Origin: Mercurialis annua
Taxonomy: Eukaryota > Streptophyta > Magnoliopsida > Malpighiales > Euphorbiaceae
DNA length: 64,000 nt
Reading direction: 5' to 3'
Assembly (NCBI RefSeq): GCF_937616625.2
Contig: NC_065573.1
Span: 4,727,001-4,791,000, forward strand
The notes beneath the pieces were generated by a model. It worked only from the letters and a program-made list of their open reading frames with translations. It was not told the origin of the DNA and did no database searches. Positions within the stretch are counted from its first letter, which is position 1. Every line of letters begins with the position of its first letter. Of this stretch, positions 1 to 12,462 are shown piece by piece. A program made the position numbers and the translations under genes.

Positions 1-412
1 GTTGAAAGTTCTAATAAAATAAATGAAACCTCCGAAGAAAAGTAAAAGCGGAGATCACCAGAATCTCTCAGATCATAACCCTGGGAAAAATTGGGAAAAC
101 AACGGGGTCAGATATACTGAGATGAGTTTATACCACTATCTACATTTATTAAGTGGAAAACCATTAAAACCGTTTAAACCATTTAATAACAATATTACGA
201 ATAATAGTTGGAACCATAATCCACAATTCTAAATAAATAACATAATCCAATAGGTCTGGTCCCGAGAGCTGAACTACACCGAGTTACCACTGACCACACT
301 TATAACAGAGTCCCGAGAGCTGAGCTACACCGAGTTACTCTACTTGGTCCCGAGAGCTATGCTCACACCGAGTTACAACATTACCATAATTATCTTTCCC
401 AGATCATTACCG

Positions 413-444
413 GTGCGCACGCAGTCCTAATGATGCCCATTAGG
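413..444 (-). promoter_or_regulatory. Conserved LTR stem-loop plus palindrome (A 3' LTR)
   Basis: On the minus strand CCTAATG and CATTAGG (426-444) form a 7-bp stem around a 5-nt loop, followed after 5 nt by the palindrome GTGCGCAC (413-420). The same module occurs in every LTR family of the window with compensated stem changes. Its function is unknown; a folded RNA signal is inferred. Confidence 0.7.
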
Positions 445-2183
445 TAGCATGTTCCAACTAAAAGCCATAATATAAAAACAGTTCGAAATATAACGTACAG
501 TATATATATTTAATATTAAAATAACAATTTACTTAATAAAGCGGTAAATAGTAAGTACAAACTCACTGCTTGCTAATTCACGTGATAACCGGCAAGCAAC
601 TAATCCTGGTTCGCCTCTGGAGCACGAACAATAGACGGGTCTAGACAAATAAAATAATTATTAAAAAACAGACCCTAACTCTAGAGAGTACTAGACAACA
701 CATAGGACTAGCACAAATTACACGTCGGAATTAAATAATCCAAAGCAACACAAAAATACCCAAAAGGTAATAAAGTCCAATTAATATAAGTCTATTGAGT
801 TCTCGCTTTAAAATCCAATTTATAAATATTATTTAATAAACTTTAAATAATAATTAATTTTCAAATATTGGGTTAGCCGAGTTATCATTAACTACCAAGC
901 TAACCTCACTTGTCGGGTGACCCAAGTCTAACCCGACTCAAAACATTTATCAATATAAACCCGAGTTTATATTTAGAAAACAATTCAATAAAATAATAAT
1001 CAATTTTAAAAGCGGAACTTAATAACTTCAATTCCAAGTAACCCAAGTTACATCCCAAAAATCTAACCATTTTAAGTTTATAAAATTTTAGGGGTTAAAC
1101 TGTACTTTAACCAATTAGGGCTAAACTGTACTTTAGCCAATTGGGGACTAAACTGTACTTTAGCCAATTTGATATCCAAAATCAAATTAATTACCTTTGT
1201 TTATAATTTAAAACAAAGTATTAAGTAATCAACCAAAAATCGATTTAATTAAGATATAAAATAAGTTCAGGGGCTAAATTGTAATTTAGCCGATTACATG
1301 CCAAATTGGTATACTTATTTAAATAGGATTACCCGAGATGGTGATGACCTACACGAAGTTTAACCTTAAGGATTAATTTGGTTTAAGTAAAAGACTTTGG
1401 TGATCAATATGGTTATTTGACCATCCCTTCCATTTAAACCAAACATCAATCCCCGCCAACATGAACAATCCAGTAATCAAATTCTCAAACCCGATCTTAA
1501 TGTTTCATTACCAAAATCAATCAACCTATTCCTAAAGACAATAAATCACCAATGTAATCAACTAGTAAAGCCATGAACCTTAGAAACTTAGAACTAAAAC
1601 AACACAGTAATTGATTATCAACGAAACAGAGAATCGTTAAAATGATGGGTACGAAACGATGGATTCAATCCACAACCGAAAGCTTAAATACCAATAACTA
1701 ACATCCCATGATTCATAGTCATGATTATAGCAAAATAAAGCCAAAGGAAAGATGGAAATATTCGGCAGAATCATTCATCTTGGCATGAAACAGTATATAT
1801 AACATTAAAGCGATAACCGTACGGCGATTGAAACGAAATCGATAGCGTACCGTTCAACGAAATCAAGGTTGGGAATCGTAGGTATGTGATTCTAGAACGT
1901 CTGAGATCAAACGGTATTGATTTCGATCTAGAAACGAATTAGAACGATCAAAATTACGTAATGCCGTTCAATCGTAAAAACTGGATTCAAATGAAATAAG
2001 AAGCTTACCGGATCAGCAAGGTTTGAGGGGAGAGTTCAGCAACAATTCTCAGTGAAAATGAATGTTAAAGGTGGCTAGGGTTTGCTTGTAGTGTGGAGAA
2101 TAGATTAGGTTTAAAAGTTACGTATTTAAGGGGTCAAAATATAGAGAGAACAATGTCTGAAATGCCCTACTCGCAAGGGTCCT

Positions 2184-2378
2184 GCTGGTCTCGAACGAGA
2201 CCAGCAAAACTGTTGCATTCTTGTTCGAGAATGCTGATTCTCGAACGAGACTTAGCTTAAAATGCTGAGGTCTCGTTCGAGAATCACAATTCTCGAACGA
2301 GAATTCCCATTTTTGGGTCAGGTCTCTTTCGAGACCTGATTCACATGTGGTGGTTCAACCATTTTGGTTGAACCACCA
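2184..2378. repeat. Array of CG-cored hairpins (A 3' LTR)
   Basis: Successive short palindromes share a core like CTCGAACGAG but have different, self-matching arms. Examples are GCTGGTCTCG/CGAGACCAGC at 2184-2205 and CAGGTCTC/GAGACCTG at 2319-2338. A 13-bp arm pair, TGGTGGTTCAACC/GGTTGAACCACCA, closes the array. On the minus strand the array lies 55-250 bp upstream of the TATA-like sequence, so it may act in the promoter. Confidence 0.85.
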
Positions 2379-2516
2379 AAATAAAAAGGACTACACCAAT
2401 TTCTGAAATTTTAACCGGACCAAAAATTTACTACGAATCGAACCGCCCCCCCGAAAAATTTAATTTATTACCGAAAACACATTTAGAAAATTTAAAAAAA
2501 ATTCCGGGATATTACA

Positions 2517-2552
2517 TTCTCCCCAACTAATTATAAATTCGTCCTCGAATTC
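2517..2552 (-). promoter_or_regulatory. Element A polypurine tract and adjoining dyad
   Basis: The minus strand reads TAGTTGGGGAGAA directly before the 3' LTR, a plus-strand primer of the kind used in reverse transcription. Just upstream (2535-2552) lies the dyad AATTCG-AGGA-CGAATTT, which recurs at the same place in elements B, C, E and H. Confidence 0.85.
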
Positions 2553-2632
2553 AACACGATAACAATTAACACCGGAATGACACGTACCCAAGTAAAAATC
2601 ATAAAAATTACAGAAAATCAAGATATCGTACC

Positions 2633-3760
2633 TCACGGAAAAAGAAAAGAATTGCGATTCCGCATATCCGACTCGGTTTCCCAAGTTCACTCCTCTACAG
2701 AATGATTGCGCCAGAGAACTTTGACCATCGAAATCTCCTTGTTCCGCAACTTACGCACTTGCGTATCCACAATCTCAACTGGCTGTTCCTCATAGGAGAG
2801 CTCCTGGTCAATCTCAACACTCTGAGGCACAATCACGTGCAAAGGATCAGAAATACAATTTCTCAACATAGAAACATGAAACACAGGATGTACTAAAGAC
2901 ATGTGTGGCGGCAGAACCAGACGATAAGCCACAGCTCCAATCATCTCTGAAATCTCATAAGGACCAATATACCTCGGTGCCAACTTTCCCTTGACACCAA
3001 AACGAACCACGCCTTTCATTGGCGAAACCCGAAGAAACACGAAATCACCAACATGAAACTCAATGTCTTTCCTCTTCGGATCAGCATAACTCTTATGCCG
3101 ACTAAAAGCAGTCTCTAACCTCCGTTTGATCAATGGTACCTTCTCTGAGGTAATCTGAATAATCTCCGCTCCCGAGAGTTTACGCTCTCTAACCTCCTCC
3201 CAACAGATAGGAGATCTACACTTGCGCCCGTACAAAGCCTCATACGGCGCCATCTCGATACTCGCGTGGTAACTGTTGTTGTAAGAAAACTCAATCAACA
3301 GCAGATGAGTATCCCAGCTATCCTGAAAATCGAGAACACACATCCTGAGCATATCCTCCAACGTCTGAATAGTCCTCTCAGACTGACCGTCAGTCTGAGG
3401 ATGAAAAGCTGTACTGAAATCCAACCGAGAACCCAAGGATTCCTGTAACGCTTTCCAGAACCTCGAAGTAAACACAGAACCTCTGTCTGAAATAATAGAA
3501 ACCGGAACACCATGCAAACTGACAATTATGTTGATGTACAACTGAGCCAACCTCGAAGCAGTATACGAAACCTTAATCGGAAGGAAAGGAGCTGACTTGG
3601 TCATACGGTCAACTATCACCCAGATGGAATCGTACGCCTGTCGAGTATGTGGTAAACCAACCACAAAATCCATAGCAATCCGCTCCCACTTCCACTCTGG
3701 AATAGGTAGTGGCTGCAGATAGCCAAAAGGTCTCTGATGCTACAACTTCACCTGCTGCAA
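2633..3760 (-). pseudogene. Element A integrase core and chromodomain, broken
   Basis: Integrase joins retroelement cDNA to chromosomal DNA. The core shows the catalytic triad in context: Asp in MDFVVGLP at the start of the open frame (3673), Asp in [11 protein letters not shown], and Glu in [16 protein letters not shown] motif (YIGPYEI) follows, and then a chromodomain ([15 protein letters not shown]...[12 protein letters not shown]) that in chromoviruses steers integration to marked chromatin. The frame differs from the upstream RT frame because one base is missing near 3755, in CLTC followed by a C-poor stretch. A TAG lies at 3742-3740. A TGA at 2689-2687 replaces the codon before TWETES; without it the frame would run on to the TGA at 2635-2633. 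Confidence 0.93.
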
Positions 3761-5619
3761 GTCAGACACTTAAAAACATACTCAGCGACATCCTTCTTCA
3801 TCCCGCTCCACCAGTAGGTACCCTTAAGATCATGGTACATCTTAGTAGAACCCGGATGAACACTATAAGCAGACTTGTGCGCTGCCTCCAGAATCTGGTC
3901 CCTCAAACCATCTGAATCCGGAACACACAATCTCGAACCATGTCTCAGAACACCATCCACAAAAATTAACTCAGAATTACCGTCCTGCCGAACCTCCTCA
4001 ATAATTCGTTTCAACTGTGGATCCTTAGCTTGTAAAGCTTTGATCCGATCAATCAAAACGGGTTGCACTTGTAACTGTGCTGACAAACAACCATCCTGAG
4101 AAACCTGAAAACCATAGCCTGAAGCTATCAAACTGTGCCACTCTCTAACCATGGGTCTACGCCCAATCTCAGAAATATGAGCCAGACTGCCCGAAGACTT
4201 GCGACTCAACGCATCGACTACCACATTAGCCTTACCAGGATGGTACTGAATAGTACAGTCGTAGTCTTTCAGCAATTCTAGCCACCTCCTCTGTCTCAAG
4301 TTCAATTCTATCTGATCAAAGATATACTTCAGACTCTTATGATTAGTGAAAATCTCACAAGTAGCACCATACAAATAAATTCTCCAGATTTTCAGAGCAA
4401 AAACCACAGCTGCCAACTCTAAATCATGAGTAGGGTAATTCACCTCATGCTTCTTCAACTGTCTGGAAGCATAGGCAATCACCTGTCCATGTTGCATCAG
4501 AACGCAACCCAAACCAATCCGAGACACATCACAATACACTGTGAAACCATCAATTCCAGAAGGCAATGCCAAAACCGGAGTTGTAGTCAAAATCTCCTTG
4601 AGCTTCTCAAAGCTCGACTCGCACTTGTCAGTCCACTCAAACTTAACACCCTTCTGTGTCAGTTTAGTCAACGGTGCAGATATTCTGGAGAAATCTTTCA
4701 CGAACCGACAATAATAGCCAGCTAAACCAAGAAAACTTCTGATCTCGGTAACTGACCTCGGCCTCTGCCAATCCATAACCGCCTCAATCTTCTTCGCATC
4801 AACCTTGATCCCATCTTTCGACACCACGTGTCCTAGAAAGGTAACCTGATCCAACCAGAACTCACATTTTGAGAACTTAGCATACAACTGATGCTCACGC
4901 AACGTCTGAAGTATAGTCCTCAAATGGTAAGCATGCTCCTCCTCGCTCCGAGAATAGATCAAAATGTCATCAATGAAAATGATAACGAATTGATCTAAAA
5001 ACGGCTTAAACACTCTGTTCATCATATCCATAAACCCTACTGGTGCGTTTGTCAGACCAAAGGACATAACCAGAAACTCAAAATGTCCATAACGAGTCCG
5101 AAAAGCAGTCTTAGGCACATCTTCATCACGGATCCGAAGCTGATGATACCCAGACCTCAAATCAATATTGGAAAAGCACTTCGCACCCTGCAACTGGTCA
5201 AACAAATCATCGATGCGAGGAAGAGGATATTTGTTCTTGACAGTAGCCTTGTTCAACTGTCTGTAGTCGATACACAATCGAAAGGAACCGTCTTTCTTTT
5301 TCACAAACAGAACTCGAGCACCCCACGGAGAAGTACTCGGTCTGATAAACCCGCTATCCAACAACTCTTGTAACTGGTCCTTCAACTCCTTCAGCTCTGC
5401 AGGAGCCATCCGATACGGCGGTATCGAAATCGGAGTTGTACCAGAAACCACATCAATGCAAAACTCGATATCACGATCATGTGGTAATCCAGACAATTCC
5501 TCTGGAAACATATCAGTGAACTCATTCACTATCGGAACACTATGCATATCACCACTATCAGCCTCCAAATCACGAACCACAGCAAGAAAACCCTGGCAAC
5601 CCTTGCCTAACATCCGCTT
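3748..5619 (-). pseudogene. Element A reverse transcriptase, RNase H and integrase zinc finger
   Basis: A long open frame of about 620 codons. The reverse transcriptase shows IDYRQLN and the metal-binding FIDD box ([10 protein letters not shown]). RNase H follows ([13 protein letters not shown] ... [13 protein letters not shown] ... [11 protein letters not shown]). In related elements the last motif is FTDHKSL, so a catalytic Asp appears as Asn here; this rests on my knowledge of the family. The frame ends in the integrase HHCC finger (CLTC), where a one-base loss moves the rest to another frame. Upstream a TAG at 5622-5620 separates it from protease in the same frame, so the first Met at 5613 is not the true start. 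Confidence 0.94.
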
Positions 5620-6186
5620 CTACTTGATGGCGGAAATTAGATTCTTAGGTGTCTCCGCCTTCTCTCCCTGATAGGAAAAAGGTAGATCACCTGGAATCCT
5701 GAACTCGACTGACTTCCCTCGACAGTCAATAGAAGCATAATGGCGCGACAGCCAATCTATTCCCAAGATAACATCAAAAGAAAGAACGTCAAGCACAATA
5801 AAATCTGCACATAACTCTCTACCCTGAATAACCACTGGACAAGAAGGATAAACGACGTCCACTACTACACCTTCAGACATAGGTGTAGACACAGCTAGAG
5901 ATTCACTCCAAACATATGGTGCCATACCCAATTTCCCCGCAAAACATGTAGACACAAACGAATGGGTTGCACCCGCATCAAATAATACCAAAGCATCAGT
6001 AAAAGAAATCGGAATGGTACCTTGCACCATAGCGTTTGATGCACGCGCATCCTGAGGAGTAAGTGCGAACACTCTGGCCTGACCCTGCGGCTGCTGCTGC
6101 GAACTCTGCCCAGTACTATAACTGTTGGAACCTCTGCCGCCGTTACCACGGCCTCCAAAACCTGTACCACTAGAACCACGGCCACG
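5620..6186 (-). pseudogene. Element A aspartic protease
   Basis: Retroviral-type aspartic protease that cleaves the polyprotein. The active-site box reads LFDAGATHSFVS, with DAG where most relatives have DSG. The second half shows the expected VILGIDWLSRH. The frame is shared with the gag zinc knuckles upstream, after an in-frame TAG at 6189-6187, and with RT downstream, after a TAG at 5622-5620. An ancestral gag-pol polyprotein in one frame is therefore likely. Confidence 0.9.
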
Positions 6187-7592
6187 CTAGCCACCAAAAG
6201 ATGCTGCAGGTTGGGAATACCCTACAGACTGTGTAAACGCAGGTCTCTGCTGCTGATAAGATGACTGCGCCGCACTGGAGTTAGACATCTGCTGCCCAGA
6301 TGTCGGACACTCCCTGGAAAAATGACCCGGATGGCCACAAGAGAAACAACCTCCAGGAGCTAACTGACACTGACCATAGTGCCTGCGTTTGCAATTCTGG
6401 CAGAACGGAATGTTCGATCCACCATTGTACCCGCGTCCTGAACCACGGTTACTCCCACTGCTACTAGAACTGTACGGAGCACTCCTAGCACTATGCCTCC
6501 CTTTGTTGTGAGTACAGCGACTCCCCTTATTGGCCTGAGAAGAGCCACTATAGTAGTTCCCACTACCGTGTTGCGCTGAGGCCTGTTGCCCCCACTAGGA
6601 AGATCACTCTTTCCCTTCTGATTCTGGAAAGGGTCAGAGATCGTCCCAAACTGAATCAACGAATTCTCCATCCGTCGAGCACTATCCACTACCCGAGCAA
6701 ACTCCATGTCTGCCCCTATCAGCAAAGGAAGAAATTCCGAGCCTAAACCCCTTATATAGCGGTCGTTCACTCGCCCACGATCACCCTGTAGATCTGTAGC
6801 AAACCTCCCCAAACGGACAAATTTTGTAGTGTAGTCTGTCACTGATCTATCCCCTTTCTTCAAACTTAGCAGCTTCTCTCTGAAATTCTCAGTAACGGAG
6901 AAAGGTAGATAGTAACCTCTGAACCTGGTCACAAAATCAGCCTAAGACAATGTATCCATCTCTGGCATGATGTTATCGCGGAACCAGTCCTTAGCTGGAC
7001 CCTTCACCGACATCTCCACAAGCATCACTGATTGACGATCAGTAGCTTGAATCCTCTGACTGTTGTACTCAAACTCTTCCAAAAAGTCAAGAGCATCCCC
7101 AGTACCATCAAAAGAAGTCGGATTCAACTTCGTGCAGGTCATCACCATCTCTCTATCTGCCGGTATGTGACCGACACCAGCAAGTCCACCCATACCAGCT
7201 ACAGCACCAGCCTGAGATTGTTGTTGCTGTGCTAACTGACCCAGTACAGTACACTGATTCTGCAGAAGAGCCTGGTTGTTCTGCATTTCGACAATCCCAG
7301 CTAAGAAAGTAGTGAAGTCGAACGCCTGCATATTCGGTGCCTGTTGCACCCCCGGTGCCTGCTGCACATTCGGTGCCTGAACACCTGCTGCACCACGTCC
7401 TCTAGCTCCACCTCTACAACCACCAGCTCCTCTGCCTCTACCTCTACCTCTGCCAGCACCTCTACCTCTACCACGTCCAGCATTGGCCGGAACTGGTGGT
7501 ACGTTCTGATCGACTTTCATGGAAATCGCATCATCAGCCACAGCTTCTTGCTCTGCCGCAGCACGAGCACGAGTACGAACAACGTTGTCCAT
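6187..7592 (-). pseudogene. Element A gag (capsid and zinc knuckles), broken
   Basis: The structural protein starts at an ATG at 7592. It has a low-complexity Arg/Gly and Gln-rich N terminus, then a capsid region with FLEEFEYNSQRIQATD, MSVKGPAKDWF and the retrotransposon-gag stretch TRFRGYYLPFSVTENF. Two zinc motifs follow, CQNCKRRHYGQC and CFSCGHPGHFSREC (CX2CX4HX4C). Damage: a TAG at 6944-6942 between SLTD-like DTLS and ADFV, where relatives have Trp; a frameshift near 6575 in the linker before the knuckles; and a TAG at 6189-6187 in the Gly-rich linker. Confidence 0.92.
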
Positions 7593-7920
7593 ATCCTAAG
7601 GATTGAACAAAAGCAATTTAAATAACACATAATTCATACCCAAGTATGAAACAAAACAAGTAACAATTAGGATTTCCCGAGAAATCAACAGCAACAAAAT
7701 ATTCACCCAAGTGAAATAGAATTAACAATTAACAGCATCAAATCAACATATAATGACTGACTTGACGCAATCCTATTGGTGTAGGCAGAATATTTCAAAA
7801 ACCAAAAGATGACGTTTTTAAAGACATGACAGAAACCTATATCCGCAGTAGTTCCTAAGACACAACCTTACTTAACAGAGTAAACACATAGCAAGCAAAT
7901 GGCCTTGGTTTGAAACCAAA
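7593..7920 (-). other. Element A untranslated leader
   Basis: Untranslated stretch between primer site and gag. Landmarks shared with element B at matching positions are TTTCACTTGGGTGA, TGATTTCTCGGGAAATC and CATACTTGGGTATGA. These may include packaging signals, which is an inference from their conservation in a non-coding relative. Confidence 0.75.
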
Positions 7921-7932
7921 GCTCTGATACCA
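7921..7932 (-). promoter_or_regulatory. Primer binding site, initiator tRNA-Met type
   Basis: The minus strand reads TGGTATCAGAGC, complementary to the 3' end of plant initiator tRNA-Met, four bases after the LTR end at 7937. It fixes element orientation and the 5' LTR boundary. Confidence 0.93.
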
Positions 7933-8684
7933 AGTTTGTCACGACTCATTTTCATGAATCAAGACCGGCGCTAGGGTATGGGTCATGTAGTACCAAAACC
8001 CGTAGCTAGCCTTTCGATTAACATACAAACACATAAACCTGCAGAAAACCAATGCTCGGGGCAACCGACACTTCAGCCTAGATCTAGCAGTTATAATATT
8101 CAGCTATTAAAATAACATGATTTCCAATAATAATATTAATTCAGTTTAACATAAATAATTCTGAATAGTAATATAACATGCCCAAGCAATAATAATCCCG
8201 TCGGACCAATCCGACAACAACTAAAATAAAATAAAGACGTCTAGTCAACTAATGCGGTCTAAGAATAAAATAGTTGATAGTTCAAATAAAATAAATGGAA
8301 CCTCCGAAGAAAAGTAAAAGCGGAGATCACCAGACTCTCTCAGATCTTAACCCTAGGAAAAATTGGGAAAATAACGGGGTCAGATATACTGAGATGGGTT
8401 TATACCACTATCTACATTTATTAAGTGGAAAACCTTTAAAACCGTTTAAAATATTTAATAACGATATTACGAATAATAGTTGGAACCCTAATCCACAATT
8501 CTAAATAAATAACATAATCCAATAGGTCTGGTCCCGAGAGCTGAGCTACACCGAGTTACCACTGACCACACTTATACCAGAGTTCCGAGAGCTGAGCTAC
8601 ACCGAGTTACTCTACTTGGTCCCGAGAGCTATGCTCACACCGAGTTACCACATTACCATAATTACCTTTCCCAGATCATTATTG

Positions 8685-8716
8685 GTGCGCACGCAGTCCT
8701 AATGATGCCCATTAGG
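8685..8716 (-). promoter_or_regulatory. Conserved LTR stem-loop plus palindrome (A 5' LTR)
   Basis: Stem CCTAATG/CATTAGG at 8698-8716 and palindrome GTGCGCAC at 8685-8692, 5 nt apart. It lies about 760 nt from the LTR's 3' end, downstream of the TATA-like sequence and so inside the likely transcript. Confidence 0.7.
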
Positions 8717-10453
8717 TAGCATGTTCCAACTAAGAGCCATAATATAAAAACAGTTCGAAATATACGTACAGTATATATATTTAATATTAAAATAACAATT
8801 TACTTAATAAAGCGGTAAATAGTAAGTACAAACTCATTGCTTGCTAATCCACGTGATAACCGGCAAGCAACTAATCCTGGTTCGCCTCTGGAGCACGAAC
8901 AATAGACGGGTCTAGACAAATAAAATAATTATTAAAAACAGACCCTAACTCTAGAGAGTACTAGACAACACATAGGACTAGCACAAATTACACGTCGGAA
9001 TTAAATAATCCAAAGCAACACAAAAATACCCAAAAGGTAATAAAGTCCAATTAATTTAAGTCTATTGAGTTCTCGCTTTAAAATCCAATTTATAAATATT
9101 ATTTAATAAACTTTAAATAATAATTAATTTTCAAATAGTGGGTTAGCCGAGTTATCATTAACTACCAAGCTAACCTCACTTGTCGGGTGACCCAAGTCTA
9201 ACCCGACTCAAAACATTTATCAATATAAACCCGAGTTTATATTTAGAAAACAATTCAATAAAATAATAATCCATTTTAAAAGCGGAACTTAATAACTTCA
9301 ATTCCAAGTAACCCAAGTTACATCCCAAAAATCTAACAATTTTAAGTTTATAAAATTTTAGGGGTTAAACTGTACTTTAACCAATTAGGGGCTAAACTGT
9401 ACTTTAGCCAATTAGGGACTAAACTGTACTTTAGCCAATTTGATATCCAAAATCAAATTAATTACCTTTGTTTATAATTTAAAACAAAGTATTAAGTAAT
9501 CAACCAAAAATCGATTTAATTAAGATATAAAATAAGTTCAGGGGCTAAATTGTAATTTAGCCGATTACATGCCAAATTGGTATACTTATTTGAATAGGAT
9601 TACCCGAGCTGGTGATGACCTACACGAAGTTTAACCTTAAAGATTAATTTGGTTTAAGTAAAAGACTTTGGTGATCAATATGGTTATTTGACCATCCCTT
9701 CCATTTAAACCAAACATCAATCCCCGCCAACATGAACAATCCAGTAATCAAATTCTCAAACCCGATCTTAATGTTTCATTACCAAAATCAACCAACCTAT
9801 TCCTAAAGACAATAAATCACTAATGTAATCAACAAGTAAAGCCATGACCTTAGAAACTTAGAACTAAAACAACACAGTAATTGATTATCAACGAAACCGA
9901 GAATCGTTAAAATGATGGGTACGAAACAATGGATTCAATCCACAGCCGAAAGGTTAAATACCAATAACTAACATCCCATGATTCATAGTCATGATTATAG
10001 CAAAATAAAGCCAAAGGAAAGATGGAAATATTCGGCAGAATAATTCATCTTGGCATGAAACAGTATATATAACGTTAAAGCGATAACTGTACGGCGATTG
10101 AAACAAAATCGATAGCGTACCGTTCCACGAAATCAAGGTTGGGAATCGTAGGTATGTGAGTCTAGAACGTCTGAGATCAAACGGTATTGATTTCGATCTA
10201 GAAACGAATTAGAACGATCAAAATTACGTAATGCCGTTCAATCTTAAAAACTGGATTCAAATGAAATAAGAAGCTTACCGGATCAGCAAGGTTTGAGGGG
10301 AGAGTTCAGCAACAATTCTTAGTGAAAATGAATGTTAAAGGTGACTAGGGTTTGCTTGTAGTGTGGAGAATAGATTAGGTTTAAAAGTTACGTATTTAAG
10401 GGGTCGGAATATAGAGAGAACAATGTCCGAAATCCCCTCCTAGCAAGGGTCCT

Positions 10454-10648
10454 GCTGGTCTCGAACGAGACCAGCAAAACTGTTGCATTCTTGTTCGAGA
10501 ATGCTGATTCTCGAACGAGACTCAGCTTAAAATGCTGAGGTCTCGTTCGAGAATCACAATTCTCGAACGAGAATTCCCATTTTTGGGTCAGGTTTTCTTT
10601 CAAGACCTGATTCACATGTGGTGGTTCAACCATTTTGGTTGAACCACC
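10454..10648. repeat. Array of CG-cored hairpins (A 5' LTR)
   Basis: The counterpart of 2184-2378, with the same arms in the same order and a few substitutions. For example, the arms CAGGTCTC/GAGACCTG of the left copy are imperfect here. The array is therefore inherited with the LTR and now decaying. Confidence 0.85.
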
Positions 10649-11767
10649 AAAATAAAAAGGACTACACCAATATCTGAAATTTTAATCGGTTTAAAAATTT
10701 ACTACGAATCGAACTGCCCACTGAAAAATTTAATTTATTATCGAAAACACATTTAGAAAATTTAAAAAAAAAATCGGGATATTACAGAAACGTAATGAAA
10801 GTATGGAAAAAAGAAAATTAAATTACAACAAAATAAATATTTTAATATTGTCACGACCCGATTTCCGCCTAGAAACTCGTGCCGAGACCGGCGTTAGGGA
10901 ATGGGAATGATTGTTCCGAAACCCGTAGCAAGCCTAGAAAAAACAGTAAAAACTTTTCGCGTTTTGAAAACATAAAAGGTCTCAATCTCTTTTTGCAAGT
11001 ATTTGAAAACCTTCAGACAAACGTGTAATCAAAACCATGCAATTGCATTTCTGGACTCAGGGTAATACGTGTACACTGCACACACATCTTGACACAACCC
11101 TGTCCAGAAACAATGCCAGCGGTGCAAACCAGTTATCTCATTAGATAACCGGTTTAAGCATGCCAAATAATTAATCACAAAGCTTTTGTCAAAACCAGGT
11201 TTCTTATAAACAACTGGCAAAAGCCCTTTTTATAAAAACATGCTTTTGTCCCAAAATGATACTGACAGTAGTTTCATATCAGAGTTTAAACGTTTACAAT
11301 TGAACTATTGTTCGGAGCTAGAACTACTCTGCAGCTCTAGAATGACCTTTATTTAGTTACAACTTCCGGAGAAAGAATTGGAAGTCTTGTCACGTCAAAA
11401 TATCATTTACCTGTGAAAAGGGAAATCAACGGGGGTCAAATATGAGTGAATTCACATAGTTACTCAGGCATATTAATAAAAGCAGAAATCGCATGTAAAC
11501 GCACTTTGTGCAGCCAAATAACCGATCCAAATGAAACCCTAAGACAAACCCCATTTGGTTAACTAGGTACCACAGTTAATGCTCTCTTGTTTAACACATG
11601 ATGAAATGTGAACTCATGTCACACAATCATCTTATCTCTGTGTAAGGTTTGTTGGGCCGTAAATTGAATTACTGGCTTCCCTGCATAACATGTTAGGTCT
11701 AGGCCGCTTTGCAAGCATCTGGCCAAAGAACCCAACTAGTATGCAATGCAATGGTTTATTAATACCG

Positions 11768-11799
11768 GTGATCACACTGTCCTATTGTTTCCCAATAGA
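11768..11799 (-). promoter_or_regulatory. Conserved LTR stem-loop plus palindrome (element C)
   Basis: Six of seven stem pairs are kept (CCTATTG with CAATAGA in plus-strand writing, 11781-11799), with the palindrome GTGATCAC at 11768-11775, five bases away. Confidence 0.65.
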
Positions 11800-12332
11800 T
11801 AGCACGTTCCAGTGGATATATATATTGGTTTCAAATCGACTCTATGCAATGCAATCTCAAATACATTTTTAGTTGTAAATGTTTTGACATCAATATTCAA
11901 AAGTAAATATGCGAACTCACAAAACCGTTATCCACAAACAGTTCTCGATCACCCTCTACTCTCCTGGTCCGGTATCTTGCTTGCTCGTCGGATCTAGTTA
12001 GAAAACAATTGTTAAACACAATCGAAATATGATTTCAAACTCTAAAGAATAAACTATATTGACATTACTAGATATATAACATATCTAGTCTATACTCATT
12101 CTTGATCTTAACTCATAGTCCTCTAACTATTAATCATTTTGATTAATAGAGAACCTAATTAAAACGTTTCTAAGTTTTAATTAATCAAACTCCCTTAATT
12201 GTCCAAGTTCTTTTAATCCTTTAAACGTCCAGGTTTAAGGTTTAAAGTCCATTTAAATCATCCATAGTTCGACAATTACTTGCGTCGAAAGTTAGGGCAA
12301 AAAGCCCCAAAACACTCCCCCATTCGAGCCAT

Positions 12333-12462
12333 GGCAGCACGATCGTGCAACCTTGTGCACGGTCGTGCTGCCTGGTGCACGTTCGTGCACCTTGGGTGCA
12401 TGTTCGTGCACCCAGGCTAGTGCACGTTCGTGCACAGCCCCGGGAAACGCGATTTCCCGGGC
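12333..12462. repeat. Palindrome array GTGCACGNNCGTGCAC (element C)
   Basis: Five or so near-palindromes built on GTGCACG/CGTGCAC with central TT, GT or AT and partly matching flanks, ended by a CCCGGG-armed hairpin (CCCCGGGAAA/TTTCCCGGG). It lies about 350-480 bp downstream of the TATA-like sequence on the transcribed strand, so hairpins would appear in the RNA leader. Confidence 0.85.

Larger units (their letters stand above)
1..2516 (-). repeat. Element A 3' LTR (truncated by window)
   Basis: This stretch repeats 8273-10786 almost colinearly. On the minus strand it begins TGTAATATCCCG at 2516, directly after a polypurine tract, which marks the 3' LTR. Its landmarks, in minus-strand order, are a hairpin array (2184-2378), a weak TATA-like CTTAAATAC (about 2121-2130), the conserved stem-loop module (413-444) and three copies of a CTCGGGAC/GTAACTCGGT repeat (253-376). 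Confidence 0.95.
1..10786 (-). mobile_element. Element A: Ty3/gypsy chromovirus (Tekay/Del-like), near complete, degenerate
   Basis: A minus-strand LTR retrotransposon. Reading from 10786 downward the order is 5' LTR, primer site, gag with zinc knuckles, protease, reverse transcriptase, RNase H, integrase, chromodomain, polypurine tract, 3' LTR. This is the Ty3/gypsy order, and the chromodomain after the integrase marks a chromovirus; the Tekay/Del-like assignment is an inference from the chromodomain sequence and long LTRs. The 3' LTR is cut by the window edge: position 1 aligns with about 8273, so roughly 336 bp are missing and the target duplication cannot be checked. In the first 275 or so aligned LTR bases I counted about 14 differences, so the insertion is not recent. 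At least seven stops or frameshifts break gag-pol. Confidence 0.93.
7937..10786 (-). repeat. Element A 5' LTR
   Basis: A 2,850-bp LTR. On the minus strand it runs from TGTAATATCCCG (10786) to GTCGTGACA (7937), with the primer site immediately after. The interior matches the copy at 1-2516, including the hairpin array, stem-loop module and CTCGGGAC/GTAACTCGGT repeats (8529-8650). The TATA-like sequence is weak (about 10391-10400). Confidence 0.95.

Noticed and set aside
12333..12462. CRISPR-like look of the palindrome arrays
   Set aside because: The units are palindromes with variable arms and no unique spacers of constant length, in a plant LTR.
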